From: Butyrivibrio sp. VCB2006
GTDB lineage: Bacteria > Bacillota > Clostridia > Lachnospirales > Lachnospiraceae
Reading direction: 5' to 3'
Length of the DNA: 64,000 nucleotides
NCBI RefSeq assembly: GCF_000420945.1
Contig: NZ_ATVX01000019.1
Span: 1 to 64,000, forward strand
This document shows, one piece after another, positions 62,040 through 64,000 of the stretch. The first letter of the stretch is position 1. Each line of letters starts with the position of its first letter. The notes under the pieces were generated by a model. The model did not search any database. It had not been told where the DNA came from and saw only the letters and a list, made by a program, of their open reading frames with translations. Made by a program: the position numbers and the translations under genes.

Positions 62040-63485
62040 ATGCTTAAAGGTGCAAAGGGGAATAAGCATCTGGTAATAGTTTTAATCCATACAGTGGTTT
62101 TGGCTTTTTTGATTTTGTTTTTTGCTCGCTGGACACCACTTGTAATGTATGACTTTGATGATTGGTTCAGATCAGGCAAAATCAGGATTCCGGTGCCAAT
62201 GTGGGGAGCATGGGAGCCTACCAGGATATTTCCTGAGGTTGCAATGCCTATTTTTACCGGAAGACTTGGGGCTTGGGTGTTTTATCCAATTACAGGGGAT
62301 TATATTTACTCGTTGACTATAGCATCAGCTGTAACCATGTCTGCAATGATCCTTGTTATGTGTATTTGTTTTTACAAGCTCTTGGCTAATAGGCTTGGAT
62401 GTTCGACTTTTAAGACACTTGTTTTAGAAGGAATGTTTTTGGCATCTTTTTTCCTGATGTTTAGAAACAGAAGTGGCAGTAAGTTTTTGTTCCACTCTTC
62501 TGATCTGTGTACGGTGTATTACTATACTATGGGCGGCCTTTTGAATGCCATTTTGCTACTTATACTACTAGAGAAGAAAGATGCTACCAAGGCCTTTCGA
62601 AAGATGCCTGTTGGCAGGAAAATTGCACTGTCAGTGCTGATCTACTTCGCGGTTTTTTCTAATCTTTTTCATTCTGCAATTACTGTTGTTTATTGCGGAA
62701 CGGTTATTCTAATAGATTGGGTAAAAGAAAAATCTGTTGTTTCCAGTATTCGTAGAAATGCGCTGCAGTTTGCCATTATACTGCTATGGGGAGTGGTGCT
62801 GATCTTTGAATTCTTTGGGGGAAGATCAGACTCTTTTGAGCAGGATATTGATTTAGTCCTCTCTATAAGACAGTTCCTGACCTTGATTGGGGCGATGGCT
62901 ATTGCTTACAAGATAATTGTCGCTTTTTGCCTGCTTGGCTTTTTGTGGTTACTTTTTAAGAAAAAAGAGCTTGGCTTATTGCCGGTTATTGTTATAAGCG
63001 GATTTTTTGAAACAGTTTTCTTGCTTCTTTTAAACTCAAAGGTTCTTTATATGAGCAGGATAGAGGCTTCTTGGGGAACCTGGTTTTATCTTATCCTGTT
63101 TTGCGTGATTGTCTGTAGTTATGCTATTGATAATTGGGATAAGCTTGTATATTTTGCCCCGGTAGCTTTGTGTGTTATGATTTTCTTTTCCTGGTATCCG
63201 GATGGAAAGTTTGCTATCAGTAGCACCAGAAATCCTGATTATCAGCAGTGTTATGATACAAGTACTTACATCGCTCAGAGTATAATAGATGCAGATAAGG
63301 CGGGAGAAAAAGAGCTGACGCTTAAACTTCCTGTTTCTGATAATCCTGAGGAATTTACATTTGTTCCGGATATAGGAAGTGTTGTTAGTGACACCTTGTA
63401 TAGGCAGAGAGTAATAAAGCATCTGATTACTGTGAACGTAGAATTCGATGAGTCACTTAATGAAAAATATCTGCCTCATTTTTAA
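62040..63485 (+). CDS. Polytopic membrane protein, unknown, possible GT-C
   Basis: 481 residues. After the first span comes MYDFDDWFRSGKIRIPVPMW (acidic residues 38, 40 and 41) and WEPTRIFPEVAMP (58-70), a conserved-looking outer loop, then about ten further spans, and a polar tail (about 400-481). AGGAG (62027-62031) lies 8 bases before ATG 62040, inside the end of the previous gene; a TTG at 62019 is the alternative. The pattern fits an outer-face transferase of unassigned family. Confidence 0.62.
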   Translation: MLKGAKGNKHLVIVLIHTVVLAFLILFFARWTPLVMYDFDDWFRSGKIRIPVPMWGAWEPTRIFPEVAMPIFTGRLGAWVFYPITGDYIYSLTIASAVTMSAMILVMCICFYKLLANRLGCSTFKTLVLEGMFLASFFLMFRNRSGSKFLFHSSDLCTVYYYTMGGLLNAILLLILLEKKDATKAFRKMPVGRKIALSVLIYFAVFSNLFHSAITVVYCGTVILIDWVKEKSVVSSIRRNALQFAIILLWGVVLIFEFFGGRSDSFEQDIDLVLSIRQFLTLIGAMAIAYKIIVAFCLLGFLWLLFKKKELGLLPVIVISGFFETVFLLLLNSKVLYMSRIEASWGTWFYLILFCVIVCSYAIDNWDKLVYFAPVALCVMIFFSWYPDGKFAISSTRNPDYQQCYDTSTYIAQSIIDADKAGEKELTLKLPVSDNPEEFTFVPDIGSVVSDTLYRQRVIKHLITVNVEFDESLNEKYLPHF

Positions 63486-63501
63486 ATTATTGGAATAGAA
63501 G

Positions 63502-64000
63502 ATGATGACAATACCGATTATAATCCCGGCTTACGAGCCGGATGAGAAGCTGCTTGGGCTTCTTGATGAACTTAATAAAGCACAGCTTGGGCCGGTGGTT
63601 GTGGTTAACGATGGCTCTGATAGTGAAGGCTACGGCGAGATATTTAAAGGCGTGGTAGAGAGAGGAGCAAGGCTCCTGACACACGCTGTTAATATGGGAA
63701 AGGGTCGCGCCCTAAAGACTGCGTTTAACTACTGCCTGAATGAATATGAGGACATTATCGGCGTAATTACAGCTGATTCTGATGGGCAGCACACTACTGA
63801 TGACATCAGGAAGTGTATGGATGCGCTGGTCAGTAACCGAGATGAAAAGGTATTGGTTCTTGGCTGCCGCAATTTCAACGAGTCCGGAATTCCTGCCAGA
63901 TCTGTGTTTGGCAATAAAACTACAAGCCGTGTAATGAAGATTCTTTTGGGACTTTCTATCAGTGATACACAGACCGGGCTTCGTGGGATCAGCGTTCCTT
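63502..64000 (+). CDS. GT2-family glycosyltransferase (DPM1-like), cut by right edge
   Basis: An open frame from ATG 63502 (or 63505), with GGAATAGAAG upstream, runs off the right edge after 166 codons. IPIIIPAYEPDEKLLGLL, VVVNDGS, VNMGKGRALKTAFNY and the metal site TADSDGQHTTDDI (D-x-D) define a DPM1/GtrB-type GT2 domain; SDTQTGLRGIS near the edge is another standard block. The C-terminal part is missing, so whether it has membrane spans cannot be judged. Confidence 0.88.
   Translation, partial: MMTIPIIIPAYEPDEKLLGLLDELNKAQLGPVVVVNDGSDSEGYGEIFKGVVERGARLLTHAVNMGKGRALKTAFNYCLNEYEDIIGVITADSDGQHTTDDIRKCMDALVSNRDEKVLVLGCRNFNESGIPARSVFGNKTTSRVMKILLGLSISDTQTGLRGISVP

Noticed and set aside
1..64000. 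CRISPR arrays, tRNA/rRNA genes, insertion sequences, integrases, replication origins
   Set aside because: Both strands were read for repeats with regular spacing, RNA gene hallmarks and transposase/integrase motifs; none was seen.

Overview
The window is a single, very large cell-surface glycan locus from a low-GC Gram-positive bacterium. Strong GGAG-type ribosome binding sites, use of TTG and GTG starts, tight ATGA overlaps and the protein families present suggest a Clostridia/Lachnospiraceae-type organism (Butyrivibrio-like is my guess, inferred from family resemblance and not from a marker gene). No rRNA, tRNA, CRISPR array, transposase or phage gene was seen. Almost every base is coding, and no gene-free stretch exceeds 300 bases.

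Layout. (1) 1-18 kb: end of an unknown gene, then a nucleotide-amino-sugar and lipid-linked-sugar region. It has a QdtA/FdtA-type ketoisomerase, a GNAT acetyltransferase and a DegT aminotransferase (a dTDP-3-amino-sugar route), WecE (dTDP-4-amino-4,6-dideoxygalactose) with an ATP-grasp ligase, an ArnE/ArnF-like SMR pair beside an ArnC-like transferase, GtrA, two further GtrB-like transferases, a sugar epimerase/dehydratase, the first MBOAT-SGNH pair and a frameshifted acyltransferase-3 gene. This part reads by eye as more AT-rich than the rest. (2) 18-40 kb: a chain of large polytopic proteins that look like GT-C-type, lipid-phosphosugar-dependent transferases. It is interspersed with an acyltransferase-3, a GT4, a PglK-like ABC flippase, a PIG-L deacetylase, two GT8 enzymes, a GtrII-family enzyme and the second MBOAT-SGNH pair. 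(3) 39.8-50 kb: strand switches. One minus-strand gene encodes a citrate-lyase-ligase-like (CitC) domain fused to other domains. A plus-strand block (GT2, GT4, GT-C) follows, then two minus-strand membrane proteins, bounded by hairpin terminators. (4) 50-64 kb: plus strand again, with a GT-C, the second CitC-like fusion, GT4, GT2, the third MBOAT-SGNH pair, three large membrane proteins and a GT2 cut by the right edge.

How it works together (inference). Cytoplasmic GT2/GT4/GT8 enzymes build a glycan or charge polyprenyl phosphate with single sugars. GtrA, the SMR pair and the ABC protein carry lipid-linked sugars across the membrane. About seventeen multi-spanning proteins would add sugars on the outer face, and the MBOAT-SGNH pairs and acyltransferase-3 proteins would O-acylate the product. 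dTDP-glucose enzymes (RmlA/RmlB), needed by WecE and the ketoisomerase, are not in the window.

The most unusual points are the two CitC-like fusion proteins with no citrate lyase genes, the threefold MBOAT-SGNH modules, and two poly-G tracts (G8 and G6) that each break a membrane-protein frame and would each be repaired at G7.
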